Under the pieces are notes generated by a model, which saw only the letters and a program-made list of their open reading frames with translations, did not search any database and was not told where the DNA came from. This document shows positions 31,985 to 44,498 of a stretch of DNA of 64,000 nucleotides, piece by piece. The translations under genes were made by a program, and so were the position numbers. The DNA lies in NCBI GenBank assembly GCA_963580285.1, contig OY757015.1:127750188-127814187 (forward strand), read 5' to 3'. The stretch's first letter is position 1. Each line of letters starts with the position of its first letter. This stretch comes from Lucinisca nassula (taxonomy: Eukaryota > Mollusca > Bivalvia > Lucinida > Lucinidae).

Positions 31985-32582
31985 ATAATCTTGAAATTTG
32001 TATAACTTTAAAAATCAACTGAAACTCTCTACTTTTTTGGTTATATATGAATTCGAAATATAATAAAAAGGTTGGAAACCAGACTAATGGTGAAACAAAT
32101 TCAAGTTTTTAATGTTTTTTACTAACTCGTTAGCTGGAAATATGCATGGACACTTATGATGTCATCTGTAGAATAATAAAATTTTAAACACAACATATTT
32201 TTCTCTGTTATCAGAAATTTTGGTCATTTTATTTTGTAAAGACATAAACTGACTGCAATATTAATACTTGCACTACGTTTCAGAATGGATTTAAAATTTG
32301 CACAATTTACAAATTTTCTTCAATTTGATCAGTTTGAAAAAAGTGAGCATACAACTTAAGGGGACTGTAACTTTGGTTAGAACCGGTATTGTTCAGTGCA
32401 GTTTTCAAGAGAGTGCATCTCTCAGTATTATCTATTTGTTGCAATAATCTGTTTGGAGAGTGCCCTGACCTTTTCAGTTCACCTTTAATGGCTTGAACCT
32501 TTTGAAACAACACAGCTAGTTCGAGACAAGGGTAGTTCGAACAACAGACAGTTAATAAAAGCGGCAGATCAGGGGGCATAAC
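31985..32582. other. Unassigned AT-rich stretch
   Basis: No gene or repeat recognised. A 92-residue frame at 32307-32585 (minus) has no visible family motif. Confidence 0.35.
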
Positions 32583-32828
32583 CATTACGAAAACATCCTA
32601 TACAAACATATTGTAAACTTTACCGCCGAAAATGATAATTTTAAGATGAAAAAATGTGATATTTTTCTTATCTCTGCTCAAAATCTATATTTTAAAGCAA
32701 AATCTATATTTTAGAGCAGAAATAAGAACTAACACAAATAAGGTTTACCCCTGTGAACCCCAGTTTTACTATATCAATGTGGGGTTCAATGGTGGTTGGG
32801 GGGGGGGTCAAATTATATAGGCGTGATG
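32583..32828. mobile_element. FB-A foldback MITE without core
   Basis: CATTACGAAAACATCC to ATATAGGCGTGATG. The centre is a short duplicated CAAAATCTATATTTTA instead of the core. A G run lies at about 32800. Confidence 0.75.
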
Positions 32829-33113
32829 AGGGATATATTGTCGATTTTCGTTCACGCGAAAGTTTGTTGTATATAGTTTAGAAACAAATAAAAATGATAT
32901 TTTTACACTCTATATATGATAATTAGATAGCGTGAAAAATTAACATGACCATATTTTTTGTCACAAAAGCAAACCCCCCACCCCCACCCCCCCCCCCACC
33001 CCCGTTACTTTTCTGGTTTGATTTTGTATAAAATTTCGATAATTACCAATAATTCATCGAATGTGTTGAAAACATATTGCATTGAGTGTATTGAAAACAC
33101 CAAAAATTTCCAC

Positions 33114-33433
33114 GAGCGTGATAGCAAAGTGGTTAGTGCACTTGCCTGTGATGCTAGAGGTCCCGGGTTAGATCCCCGGCAGCGTCGATAAAATTTCGGT
33201 GTCCGAACACGCTCCATTGGCATCATTTGCAGGGATGAATGTCATAATCGGGACATTAACTAGAGGCTCCCTGTGGAGGGAGAACCATCCCCTGTGCAGG
33301 TTAAAGAACCCTACCGTAATTACACGATTACTAGTTAGGCTTTCATCCTGCAAAACCTTGAGTGTATGTAATGTACACCTGAGGTAATGGTCAAATGTGA
33401 CCGACGCAGTATCAGTGGAAAGAAAAAAACAAA
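33114..33433 (+). mobile_element. S2 tRNA-derived SINE
   Basis: Box A region ATAGCAAAGTGGTTAGTGC and box B region GTCCCGGGTTAGATCCCC are spaced as in tRNA. A body of about 230 bp with GGAGGGAGAACCATCCCC and GTGCAGGTTAAAGAACCC follows, then an A-rich end near 33420. Not a functional tRNA: no acceptor stem pairing is evident. Confidence 0.75.
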
Positions 33434-33529
33434 GAGTGCGATGTATGTTACGACGAATTTTTTTAAATACAGTACAAAAAAAGAAAATTTACTTTCTTTC
33501 GATAAATACTAAAAATACTGGAAACATCA

Positions 33530-33557
33530 GCATTTTCACGGGTGCTTCGCACCCGTG
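33530..33557. repeat. Short perfect hairpin
   Basis: ATTTTCACGGGTGC, TTC loop region, GCACCCGTGAAAAT. It may be the end of an unrecognised element. Confidence 0.6.
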
Positions 33558-33624
33558 AAAATTCTGAAGTTTTCAGCGCACTTGATGAAATCTTTTTGGT
33601 ATTTATCTCAAAAACGTCAGTATC

Positions 33625-33700
33625 TTCTATACACTTATTAGAATCACCTCATAGAGAAATTCTAATGAGTACAAACAGCACACATTTTGAAGACAAATAT
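33625..33700. mobile_element. POG core fragment
   Basis: CACTTATTAGAATCACCTC / GAAATTCTAATGAGTACA, then ACAGCACACATTTTG; ends absent. Confidence 0.55.
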
Positions 33701-33724
33701 GAAGAGTCTTTCTAAAAATCCCAA

Positions 33725-34025
33725 ACTATAGCGCGCAGTCGATGGCAAGCCATCGCAAATCCCCACGTTTTCTCTACTGTTATTGCATTTTGAAGAAATT
33801 GGGTCAAAATTTGACCTTTTGACCCCTCCCCAGGGCCCCTGGGGGCGGGGACAAAAAAATGTGCTCTTGCGCAAGCCATTCATGTAAGCAACTCGCATAC
33901 CAAATTTGGTTGGATTCCGGCTAACGGTTTAGGAGGAGATAGCCGGACAGACAGACGGACAGACGGACGGACGGAGGCGATAACAATATCCCCACTTTTT
34001 CGTTGAAAAACGTGGGGATAATAAA
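33725..34025 (+). mobile_element. Short SAT-II element (ATCCCCACG stem), single unit
   Basis: 5' ACTATA, hairpin CGATGGCAAGCCATCG, then ATCCCCACGTTTT. It passes GGATTCCGGCTAACGGTTT and AGGAGGAGATAGCC, a (GGACAGAC)n tract, and a 3' hairpin ATCCCCACTTTTTCG ... AACGTGGGGATAATAAA. About 300 bp with one unit: a minimal form of the satellite-carrying elements. Confidence 0.7.
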
Positions 34026-34378
34026 TTGATATCTGCAGCTATTGGACTTTGTTTCTTTGGACTCAAGAACGAGTTCAAAAAGACCATGGTAAACGAGCCA
34101 TCGGTGTTCGTTCAGTCGAGGTTTCACTGGAATGCTGGTTTAAATAATTGTTGTTGGTGAGAGTATTTAGGAGATACTCAAAACTGTCATTTTCTTCACG
34201 GTCGGAAAGTTATTAATACGGTGTCGGAATTCGTAATTTGCTACCTCCCAAATTACAACTTTCAACGGAAGTAACCCTATTCATTTTGTAACGTTTATTT
34301 AAGAAATGAATTCATTTTTTCTGCTGTTCATGAAAGTATGAACGCAGTGGGTCGCGTGCAAAGTAAAATAAAATAAAA
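34026..34378. other. Unassigned stretch
   Basis: No gene, RNA or known repeat seen. ATGAAAGTATGAACGCAG at 34330 recurs as ATGAAAGTATGAACTACAG at 37116, both near a SAT-II edge. Confidence 0.4.
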
Positions 34379-36856
34379 CTAGACATGTGTCCAAAGTACA
34401 CAGATGCCCCCGCCATATATCTTTGTCGATATGGCTTGTACCCATCCTCTAGAATGGCCCAGGGGTGTCCGGAGGGACCCAAAGTCTGTGTCTTGGAGTG
34501 TGTCATATCAAAAGTTACAAGTAGGCATCGCATGCGATACAAATCCCCTCGCACAAGACAACTTCGTGTGTGGAAAACACTGAACTGGCAAAAGTCCAAC
34601 TTGCTTGAGATATTATCACATGCAACATTTGTGTAAAGTTTGTTTAAAATCCATCAAAAAATGTAGGTTCTAGAGTGATGACAATGTTTCTCTAAAAATA
34701 GCCATTGTGACCTTGACCGCGAAAGAAGATCTTGCTCAAGATATTATCATAAGCATCTTTTGTGTGAATTTATATTAAAATCTGTTAATAAATGTAGGCG
34801 GTAGAGCGATGACAAAGTTTTTCTAATAATAGCCACAGTGAACTTGACCTTAAGGTCATGACCTTGAAAGTCACAGCAACTCGAGATCTCATCATAAGAA
34901 ACATTTGTGTGAAGTTCTATTAAAATCCATCAATAAATGTAGGTGCTGTGCGATGACAAAGTTTTTTCTAATAGCCACAGTGACCTTGACCTTGAAAGTC
35001 AAAATCGCTCGAGATATTGTCATAAGGAACATTTATGTGAAATTATATTGAAATTGGTGAAAAAATGTAAGTGCTAGAGCAATGACAAAGTTTTTTTTTA
35101 AAAAATAGCCACAGTGACCTTGACCTTGAAAGTCAAACTCGTTTGAGGTATTGTCATAAGGAACATTTGTTTGAAGTTATATTGAAATCAGTGAAGACAT
35201 GTAGTCGCTAGAGCGATAACAAAGTTTTTTCTTAAAATAGCCACAGTGACCTTGACCTTGAAAGTCCAAATCGCTCGATATATTGTCTAAGAGACATTTG
35301 TGTGAAGATATATTGAAATCGGTGAAGAAATGTAAGCGCTAGAGCGATGCCAAAGTTTTTCTAAAACTAGCCATAGTGACCTTGACCTTGAAAGTGGAAC
35401 TCGTTGATATTGTCATAAGGAACATTTGTGTGAAGTTATATTGAAATCGGTGAAGAAATGTAAGCACTAGAGCGATGACACGTTTTTCTAAAAATAGCCA
35501 CAGTGACCTTGACCTTGAGGTCATGACCTTGAGTGTCGAACTCGCTCGAGATATTGTCATAAGGAACATTTGTGTGAAGCTATTTTGAAATCAGTATAGA
35601 AATATAGGCGCTAGAGCGATAACAAAGTTTTTCTACAAATAGCCACAGTGACCTTGACCTTGAGGCCATGACCTTGAAAGTCGAACTCGCTCACGATATT
35701 TTTATGAGGAACATTTGTGTGAAGTAATATTGAAATTGGTGGGAAAAAGTAGGCGCTAGTGGAATGACAAAGTTTTTCCGAAAATAGCCACAGTGACCTT
35801 GTCCTTGAGGTCATGACCTTGAAAGTCGAACACGCTCGAGATATTGTCCTAAGGAACATTTGTGTGAAGTAATATTGAAATCAGTGAAGAAATGTAGGCG
35901 CTAGAGCGATGAAAAAGTTTTTCTAAAATAGCCACTGTGACCTTGACCTTGAGGTCATGACCTTGAAAGTCGAACTCGCTCGAGATATTGTCATAAGAAA
36001 CATTTGTGTGAAAATATATTGAAATCAGTAAAGAAATGTTGGCGCTAGAGCGATGACAAAGTTTTTCTAAAAATAGCCACAGTGACCTTGACCTTGACCT
36101 TGAAAGCTCGCTCGAGATATTTTATAAGGAACATTTGTGTGAAGTTATATTAAAATTGGTGAAGAAATGTAGGCGCTAGAGCGATGACAAAGTTTTTTTC
36201 TAAAAATAGCCACAGTGACCTTGACCTTGAGGCGGGTGTCGGGATGGACCCAATGTCTGTATCAGTCAAGGCATCTTATCATAAGGAAAAAATAATATAT
36301 ATGGTTAAGGGGTGGGATATGGATAGTTTCTGAGCTATAAAGACTTTAATGAAGCAAAGGGGGCGGGGCATGGCCCAGGGGTGACCGTAGGGACCCAAAG
36401 TCTGTGTCATGGAATGTGTCATATCATAAGGAACAATAATATATATGGTTTAGGTGTTCGAATCTGATTAATTTTCAAGATAATTAGACATTTTGACAGT
36501 TTTGCATACCAATTCCTATATGACAATTTTGACTTGTTACGCAATCTGACCCCTGGGCCCACCCAGGGGCACGACCCTGAGTCAAATTGAACATGAAATG
36601 ATAGGTCTTGGTCTGAGTAAATGTCATACCAAATTTCAACTTTGTAGCACAACAGGTAAAAAAATTACGAGCCCGAGGTTTGAGCTCGACATTTCAGCTC
36701 GACATTCAGACATTTCAGCCCGACGTTGCAGCTCGACATTTCAGCTCGACATTTCAGCCCGAGGTGGTTACGAACGTGACATACATACGTACGCACGTAA
36801 CATCATGTCGAAACACAGTATGCCCCACTCCTGCCAAGACAGGCGGGGGCATAAAA
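34379..36856 (+). mobile_element. SAT-II satellite-carrying element (GCCCCCGCC stem)
   Basis: 5' ACTAGA, hairpin TGTGTCCAAAGTACACA, then GATGCCCCCGCC. About twelve ~145-bp units run from 34640 to 36230: AAGGAACATTTGTGTGAAG, GAAGAAATGTAGGCGCTAG, GATGACAAAGTTTTTC, AGCCACAGTGACCTTGACC. Toward the 3' side is a different ~130-bp repeated block (GGGACCCAAAGTCTGTGTC, also near the 5' end) and a 13-bp CAGCTCGACATTT array. The 3' end is CAGGCGGGGGCATAAAAAA. No coding. Confidence 0.75.
36680..36766. repeat. 13-bp CAGCTCGACATTT array
   Basis: Five to six degenerate 13-bp copies within the 3' part of the SAT-II element. Confidence 0.75.
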
Positions 36857-37189
36857 AAGGTTGCTAGCGACCCGCTATCGTTCATTCTTTCATGAAAAGC
36901 AAAAAATAAAGTTTATTTTTATATTTACATTCTTTGCCCTTCATCACTGGGCGAAACAAATGCTTATATGACAACACTGTAAAACTAAAAAACACGTACC
37001 CGCTGTTTTTTCTACAATGAGCGGAACAGCGTTGACTTCAGCAACGCCCGTAGAGAACCATCATTTAGACTAACGTCACTTGACGTCGCCGAAAATCATG
37101 TGACTCGATGCGTTCATGAAAGTATGAACTACAGTGTTTTCTATAGGTTTACATCAGGGTTTACACTGGAAATGTATATATTGATATAT
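36857..37189. other. Unassigned stretch
   Basis: No gene seen; TGACGTCGCC near 37082 is only a CRE-like word. Confidence 0.35.
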
Positions 37190-37194
37190 ATGCC

Positions 37195-37440
37195 ATCGGT
37201 GCTTGACGAAATAGATTGGACTGCTGAGTGCTTCTGCGCAGAGCTGACACCGACCGAACTTGAGTACTGGTAAATCATTTAGAAGGTCTAAACCTGTCCA
37301 GGAAATGTTACATTCTAGCGGTTCACTTGGGTGGTAGGGCCTGAGAAGTCATTTCGTTTCATTGTCGGGTAAAAGTCCCTTATAGTCGGAAGCAACGTCT
37401 CCAAAATGCCTTGTGTTGACGGGGATTCAAAACCTCGACA
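37195..37440 (+). mobile_element. S1 SINE, old copy
   Basis: CATCGGTGCTTGACGAAATAG, GCTGACACCGACCGAAC, GAAGCAACGTCTCCAAAATG, GTTGACGGGGATTCAAAACC. Diverged but collinear. Confidence 0.7.
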
Positions 37441-37459
37441 CAAACAAAACCACATTTAC

Positions 37460-38140
37460 AATATTGCTTTAGCGACGCGAGATTGTTTGGCTTTTTTACG
37501 AAGTTAAGCGATGTATATCGTGGTAAGTTTGACTTCGTGGACGGAGTGAGTGAGTGACTGTTTGAGTTTTACATCTGACCAACAGCTAAGGTCATACGGA
37601 GATGGGACTTTGGTTTGAAGACTCATCCGAAAGCCTGGAGAAGCCCAGGATCGATCCTGTCTTCGTGGACGGATGGAAGAAAGTGTTCTTAGGTTCCGCC
37701 CCATAACATGTATGATTTCGATACGAAATCAAGAGAACGAGAAAAACATATCGGTTATTGATATATACAACTTTTCACAGTTTTGCTATAGAAGCGGTTC
37801 TTTCAGCGACGCAGGTAGTGCTTGGCTCATTCACGAAGTTAAATGGGCGGTGACCGGATTCTTAACTTCGTGGACGACTCGGCAAACGGGTCCAGCAGAC
37901 TGACTTCTTGTTGTCTTATACCAACAAAACATAACAGGATGGAACACAATGTCCTTAGTGTGTTGCCTAGGCGACCCTTTCAGTTCTGCATACCGTTCTG
38001 TCTGGGTGACTTCGTATGAAAGAAGAGCTGAAGTTGTATAACGGTTAACGATATAAACGACTTATATAGCATCAGTCTAGAAGCCGGCTCTTTTAGCGAC
38101 GTGAGTAGAGTGGATGCCATTTTCAAGAAGTTGAGCAACG
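37460..38140. repeat. Degenerate ~300-bp tandem repeat
   Basis: Three related segments around 37465, 37790 and 38085 share TTTAGCGACG(C/T)GAG, CACGAAGTTAAGCG and CTTCGTGGACG words. The first is interrupted by a SINE at 37546. Confidence 0.5.
37546..37660 (-). mobile_element. S5 tRNA-derived SINE, 5'-truncated
   Basis: Same body as the SINE at 63058 (GTGAGTGACTGTTTGAGTTTTA, AGCTAAGGTCATACGGAGA). Truncated within box B (GATCGATCCTG). Flanked by the 13-bp duplication CTTCGTGGACGGA (37533-37545, 37661-37673). Confidence 0.85.
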
Positions 38141-39004
38141 GATGGTGCGGACATGGAGGATCATCCAGGGTTGTTACGTGTTTGTAAACACAGGTTGGGT
38201 AAGCCTGGTGTTTTCTGTTTTTTTTTTTTTTTGGATAGAGCAAATGGATATGTTCCAGAGTGTGTTTGGAATGGCCTTGATGATACTCTCATTATGCTTG
38301 GCATAGTATTTGAGTTAATTGGTAGAGTGTCTCTTTGGATATAGGGCACAATAGTTGCTACCAATTCAATAATTTAAGTCGATTTATTTTGGCTGAGACT
38401 CGCTCGAAGTGAGAGCACGCCGTACATGCCAATTCGGCTTCATGCAGACGTGCACTGCTTGGTAGGTGAAGACATAAGCGTGTCTCTGGTAAAGTTTTAA
38501 TATGATCGGAAAGCAATTAATTCAGTTTGAACAGAAGCCTTTTGAAAAGTTTTGTATATTCGGTGTTATGTCAACAGTGGCGTTCGTGGGTTTAGAATCA
38601 TTGTGACCAGCTATTTTTGTCTCAAGCCGCGGTTGAATCGTTATACATGTACATCTTGCAGAACGAAACAGATCAAATCTTACACGCAAATATTCAGGTG
38701 AGACTATTTTTGGTACTCACTATTTGCCTTAGTATAACATAAGCCCTACGTCAACTATACACGGAAAAAATTGCTCCGCTTCCCTTAAAAGTATAGTCCA
38801 TACTTGACAAGAGAAATAAAAGTAAAGAGTGACCTCCCCTGAAGGTGGAAATATTCCCCCTAAGTATGTGATAAGAAGACTTCTCATTTTGCAAGACACT
38901 TAAAATGTCATTAAACTAGAGTGAATTATTCATCTATTCTTTCCAGATTTTATGACAGGTCCGGCATTTGATGAAACCCTTCAAAGAGATGCAATAAGCA
39001 GAAA
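38141..39004. other. Unassigned stretch of about 0.85 kb
   Basis: T13 run near 38220. No repeat family of this window and no persuasive coding sequence. Confidence 0.4.
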
Positions 39005-39068
39005 TCTGTCTTCGGGCGTGTGCGTCCAGCGAAGACTCAGATCAGACTGCGCACATCTGGGTCGTCGC
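39005..39068. repeat. CAGATCAG hairpin element fragment
   Basis: GTGCGTCCAGCGAAGACTCAG / CTGGGTCGTCGCTGTGCGC (in part). Diverged relative of 20434-20614. Confidence 0.5.
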
Positions 39069-39243
39069 TGTGCGCTATAAAGATAAACATTGCACTAAAG
39101 TCTCTTTATGCTGAGAAAGAAAGCTGTGTTATGAATAAGTATTTGTGCAGGTTGAGTTTAGTCTTCCTTGTCAACATATGGTCGAAGTCGTAGTTTCCCT
39201 TGGCGCGACTCAGCACTGAAAAAGCAGTTGTCTACAAACCTAG

Positions 39244-39537
39244 CGCCCCCCGCCCATCGGGGCTAGAAGAAATAGACTGAGCTGCATGATGATTCCGCGC
39301 ACAGCTAAAACCGACCGAACTCGGTGCTGGTAAACCGTTTAGGTCTAAGCCTGCCGACTGAGGAAACCTGGTGCGAGTTTGTGCGAGTTGGGTCATTTCT
39401 TTAACCATACCGATTTCGTTGGGCAGTAGGGCTTGAGTTGGCATTTATCCCAATGTCGGGTAAAATCCCACAAAGTTGGAAGCAACGTCTCTAAAATGCC
39501 ATAAATAGTGTTGACAGGGACGTAAACATCAACACAA
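39244..39537 (+). mobile_element. S1 SINE
   Basis: GCGCCCCCCGCCCATCGGGG to GTTGACAGGGACGTAAACATC, followed by an A-rich CAAA tail. Small deletions in the middle. Confidence 0.8.
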
Positions 39538-39897
39538 ACAAAAAACTAAAGATTCTGTATTATCGAAACAGCAAAAATAATCGTTCTGAACAGACTGGGC
39601 AGAAGCTCATCTGCAGTTTTGTTGCTCGAAAATAGCAAGAACGTTTTCTCATGACGCGGCTCTAACGCCCTGTCATTACAAGATATATCAGAAGCAAGAA
39701 TCACTCAACGGAATATGGAATATGGCAGAAGTAAACGTCTGACAGAAACCCAACTCAATGAATTAATAATTACAGCAACTTGACAAACGTATGCCAGGTC
39801 GGACTTCTCGACCCAGTTTCGTGTTGGAAAGAAATGTCTGTCTTACATGTAGCGCGAGCCCATCTCAAAATTTATGGCAGACAAGCTGAGAAAATGT
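39538..39897. other. Unassigned stretch
   Basis: No gene, RNA or repeat recognised. Confidence 0.35.
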
Positions 39898-42324
39898 AAA
39901 CCAGAGGACCACTGGTCCTGAACCGCTCACCTTTCTGGTGACAATTTTCCTACTTAGATCAGCAGAAAATGTCATTTACCCTGCTCATAAATTTTAAAAT
40001 GCCATCTCAATATTTGTTGGCATTTTAAAACTTATGAGCAGGGTAAATTTCATGCTGAAGTGAGTTGAGCGTGAAAAAAGTTTTATAACCTCGGTGCCTG
40101 GCTCACAGAAAGGGAAAATATGAGGAACTGTCCATTGGACATAAATGGTATACTGTATACAGAAGCAAATGAAACAAAAAAAAACTTGTTCCAATTTTCA
40201 CTTTGCCCCATGCAAAAGCCTAAGTCGGCAAATTTGACATTGCTGTAAAATAGGTCAAGGTCAACCCAGGGTCACCATTTGTACAAACCATGGTGGGCCT
40301 GAGTACCATATGCTACATGCCAAGGTTCAAGGCCACTGGCCTTATGGTTCTGGAGAAGAAGATTTTTGAAGGCTTTTTACCATATATGGGCATGGCGGCC
40401 ATCTTGGTCATGTGATCCAGACCCTGCGAACAAACTTTCGTTCCCCCATCCCACTGAGGCTCCATATGAAATTTGGCTTTGATTGGCCCTGTAGTATAGG
40501 AGAAGAAGATCTTTGAAAATGGTGGACGGACGAACAGACGACGGAGGGACGGACGGACGACGGACCATGGCTATACTATAAGCTCACCTATGAGCCTAAA
40601 GGCTCAGGTGAGCTAAAATTCCATTATTTTCACTTTTTCCTATGCAAAAGCCTAAGTCAGCATATTTGACAATACTGTAAAATAGGTCAAGTTTAACCCA
40701 GGGTCACCACTTGAACAAATTATGATAGGCCCGAGTACCATATGCTACATGCCAAGTTTCAAGGCCATTGGCCTTACGGTTCTTGAGAAGAAGAATTTCG
40801 AAGTGTTTTTACCATATATGGGCGTGGTGGCCATCTAGGTCATGTGATCTAGACCATATTGGCAGCTTTTCATTTGTTCAACTCCCAAAGGTTCCATATT
40901 GAATTTCACTTCAATTGGCTCAGTAGTTTCTGAGAAAAAATGTTTGAAATATGGAACCTGCGTGACCTTGGTCTAAGGTCAATTAATGACCTTGACCTTT
41001 CTTACACATAGATCTTCATGTATTCAGCTACTTTACCTAATCTACTAATTTTGGTGACAGTGTCTTCAATGGTTTCCTAAAAATCCATTATTTTCACTTT
41101 TTCCCATGCAAAAGCCTAAGTCGGCAAATTTGACATTGCTGTAAAATAGGTCAAGGTCAACTCAGGGTCACCATTTGTACAAACTATGATAAGCCTGAGT
41201 ACCATATGCTACATGCCAAGTTTCAAGGCCATTGGCCTTACGGTTCTGGAGGAGAAGAATTTTTAAGGCTTTTTACCATATATGGGCGTGACGGCCATTT
41301 TGGTCATGTGATCTAGACCGTATTGGCAATTTTTCATTTGTTCAACTCACAAAGGCTCCATATTAAATTTTACTTAAATTGGCTCAGCAGTTTTGGAGAA
41401 AAAAATGTTTGAAATATGGATCCTGAATGACCTTGGTCTAAGGCCAATGAATGACCTTGACCTTTCTGACCCATAGATCTTCATGTATTCAATTACTTTA
41501 CCTGATCTACAAATTTTGTTGACACTGTCTTCAATGGTTTCCTATAAATCCATTTTTTTCACTTTGCCCCATGCAAAAGCCTAAGTCGGAAAAATTGACA
41601 TTGCTGTAAAATAGGTCAAGGTCAACCCAGGGTCACCATTTGTACAAACCATAATGGGCCCGAGTACCATATGCTACATGCCAAGTTTCAAAGCCACGGG
41701 CCTTATGGTTCTGGAGAAGAAGATTTTTGAAGGCTTTTTACCATATATGGGCATGGCGGCCATCTTGGTCATGTGATCCAGACCCGCGAACAAGGCCAAT
41801 GAATGACCTTGATCTTTCTGATCCATATACATTCATGTATTCAGTTACTTTACCTGATCTACAAATTTTGGTGACACTGTCTTCAATGGTTTCCTATAAA
41901 TCCATTATTTTCACTTTGCCCCATGCAAAAGCCTAAGTCGGAAAATTTGACATTGCTGTAAAATAGGTCAAGGTCAACCCAGGGTCACCATTTGTACAAA
42001 CCATGATGGGCCCGAGTACCATATGCTACATGCCAAGGTTCAAGGCCACTGGCCTTATGGTTCTGGAGAAGAAGATTTTTGAAGGCTTTTTACCATATAT
42101 GGGCATGGCGGCCATCTTGGTCATGTGATCCAGACCCCGCGAACAAACTTTCGTTCCCCCATCCCACTGAGGCTCCATATGAAATTTGGCTTTCATTGGC
42201 CCAGCAGTATAGGAGAAGAAGATCTTTGAAAATGGTGGACGGACGGACGGACGGACGGACGACGGACGACGGACCATGGCTATACTATAAGCTCACCTAT
42301 GAGCCTAAAGGCTCAGGTGAGCTA
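39898..42324 (+). mobile_element. SAT-I satellite-carrying element with two 3' ends
   Basis: 5' hairpin AGGACCACTGGTCCT followed by CGCTCACCTTTC. Units of about 450 bp start near 40190, 40620, 41090, 41550 and 41900 (TTTTCACTTTGCCCCATGC, AAATAGGTCAAGGTCAACCC, GAGTACCATATGCTACATGCC, GGCATGGCGGCCATCTTGG). A GGAC tract and 3' hairpin (GCTCACC, GAGCCTAAAGGCTC, GGTGAGC) occur twice, ending at 40615 and 42324. Sequence after the first continues straight into another unit. One 5' end serves both. Non-coding. Confidence 0.75.
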
Positions 42325-42398
42325 AAAATGCATGCATATTTAAAAATGAATAAATTGTTTTGTAAACAGTTGCCTGTGTCCCGTTTTGTGTTGGTTAT
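42325..42398. other. Short linker between satellite elements
   Basis: About 75 bp with no recognised feature. Confidence 0.4.
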
Positions 42399-44386
42399 AC
42401 AAGAATTCCGCCGAAGGCCGTGTCGCGCATGTGGGAGCGCAATGTCACGCAACCATGATATGTAGGTCAAGGTCAAACATATATGCTTGCATAAAAGTTT
42501 CCATTCTTAAATGCAGCTTGTACTAAGTATCATTAATGAACTTCTAATAATTCTTGAGAAATGAACTTAACCATTAGGGTGAACGCTAAGGTGGTCGCAA
42601 TATTTTACAAAGTCAGTGAACCATGAAATTTAGGTCAAGGTCAAATATGGATGCTTGCATTTCAGTTGCCATCCCCATATTCAAGTTTGTACCAAATATC
42701 ATTTATGAAGATCTTATAGTTCTTGAGAAATAAACTTGACCCTTACGGTGAACGCTAGGATGGTCGCAATATTTTACAAAGTCAATGAACCATGAAATAT
42801 AGGTCAAGGTGAAATATGGTTGTTTGCATTTAAATTACCATCCCCAGATACAAGTTTGTACCAAGTATCATTTATGAAGTTCTAATAATTCTTGAGAAAT
42901 GAACTTAACCATTGGGGTGAACGCTAAGGTGGTCGCAATATTTTACAAAGTCAGTGAACCATGAAATGTAGGTCAAGGTCAAATATGGATGCTTGCATTT
43001 CAGTTGCCATCCCCAGATTCAAGTTTGTACCAAATATCATTAATGAAGCTCTTATAGTTCTTGAGAAATAAACTTGACCATTAGGGTGAACGCTAGGATG
43101 GTCGCAATATTTTACCAAGTCAGTGAACCATGAAATATAGGTCAAGGTGAAATATGGATGTTTGCATTTAAGTTACCATCCCCCGATACCAGTTTGTACC
43201 AAGTATCATTAATGAAGCTCTCATAGTTCTTGAGAAATAAGCTTGACCATTAGGGTGAACGCTAGGGTGGTCGCAATATTTTACGAAGTCAGTGAACCAT
43301 GAAATGTAGGTCAAGGTCAAATATGGATGCTTGCATTTATGTTGCCATCCAAAGATACAAGGTTGAACTAAGTATAATTAATGAAGCTCTTATAGTTCTT
43401 GAGAAATAAACTGGACCATTAGTGTGAACGCTGGGGTCATAATATTTAGTCAGTGAACCATGAAATGTAGGTCAAGGGGTCAAATATGGCTGCTTGCATT
43501 TAAGTTTCCATCCACAGATAGAAGTTTGTACCAAGTATCATTAATGAAGCTCTTATAGTTCTTGAGAAATAAACTTGAACCTTTGGGTGAACGCTAGGGT
43601 GGTCGCAAATGTTGACGCCTTGAAAAACAGACGAACGGACGGAGGAACGAACGGACAAAGGGCGAACGGACGGAAAACCGGGCGCCTATAACGCGCCATG
43701 GTAATAGCAGGCGCGACAATAAATGAAGCTGTTATAGTTCTTGAGAAATAAACTTGAACCTTAGGGTGAACGCTAGGGTGGTCGCAATATCTTACGAAAT
43801 CAGTTACCCATGAAATGTAGGTGAAGGTCAAATATGGTTGCTTGCATGTAAGTGGCTTCCCGTGATACAAGTTTGTACCAAGTATCATAAATGAAGCTGT
43901 TATAGTTCTTGAGAAATAAACTTGAACCTTAGGGTGAACGCTAGGGTGGTCGCAATAACTTACCAAGTCAGTGACACATGAAATGTAGGTCATGGTCAAA
44001 TATGGTTGCTTGCATGTAAGTTGTCATCCCGTGATTCAAGTTTGAACCAAGTATCATAAATCAAGCTGTTATAGTTCTTGAGAAATAAAATTGAACCTCA
44101 GGGTGAACGCTAGGGTGGTCGCAATATCTTACGAAGTCAGTGACCCATGAAATGTAGGTCATGGTCAAATATGGTTGCTTGCATGTAAGTTGTCATACCG
44201 TGATTCAAGTTTGAACCAAGTATCATAAATGAAGCTGTTATAGTTCTTGAGAAATAAACTTGACCTCAGGGTGAACGCTAGGGTGGTCGCAAATGTTGAC
44301 GCCTTGACAAACGGACGGACGGACGAACGAACGGACTGAAAACCGGGCGCCTATATCGCGCCATGCTAATAGCAGGCGCGACAAAA
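42399..44386 (+). mobile_element. SAT-I-like element (GTCGCGC stem) with two 3' ends
   Basis: 5' ACAAGA, a CCGCCGAAGGCCG hairpin, then TGTCGCGC. About eleven ~170-bp units: GAAATGTAGGTCAAGGTCAA, ATATGGATGCTTGCATTT, AAGTTTGTACCAAGTATC, TAGTTCTTGAGAAATAAAC, GGGTGAACGCTAGGGTGGTC. 3' ends with a GGACGGACG tract and GCGCCTATAACGCGCC / GGCGCGACA occur at about 43720 and 44386; units continue after the first. Confidence 0.75.
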
Positions 44387-44498
44387 ATGGGTTGAATACG
44401 GGAGACGTTATTCCATTAAATAACTACCAGTCATTGTTGCTGGCTGTGCGTCCCTATTTAACCATTATCCTGCTGAAAACGAAAACCCCTACCATTTT

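Noticed and set aside
33114..33190. Functional tRNA gene
   Set aside because: Box A and B are present, but no acceptor-stem pairing is evident and a SINE body follows. The same reasoning applies to the heads at 6895-6959, 12860-12925, 30990-31072 and 63160-63224.
35339..35859. Repeated MFLMTISRASSTLKVMTSR-type frames
   Set aside because: Translations of successive SAT-II units; non-coding array.
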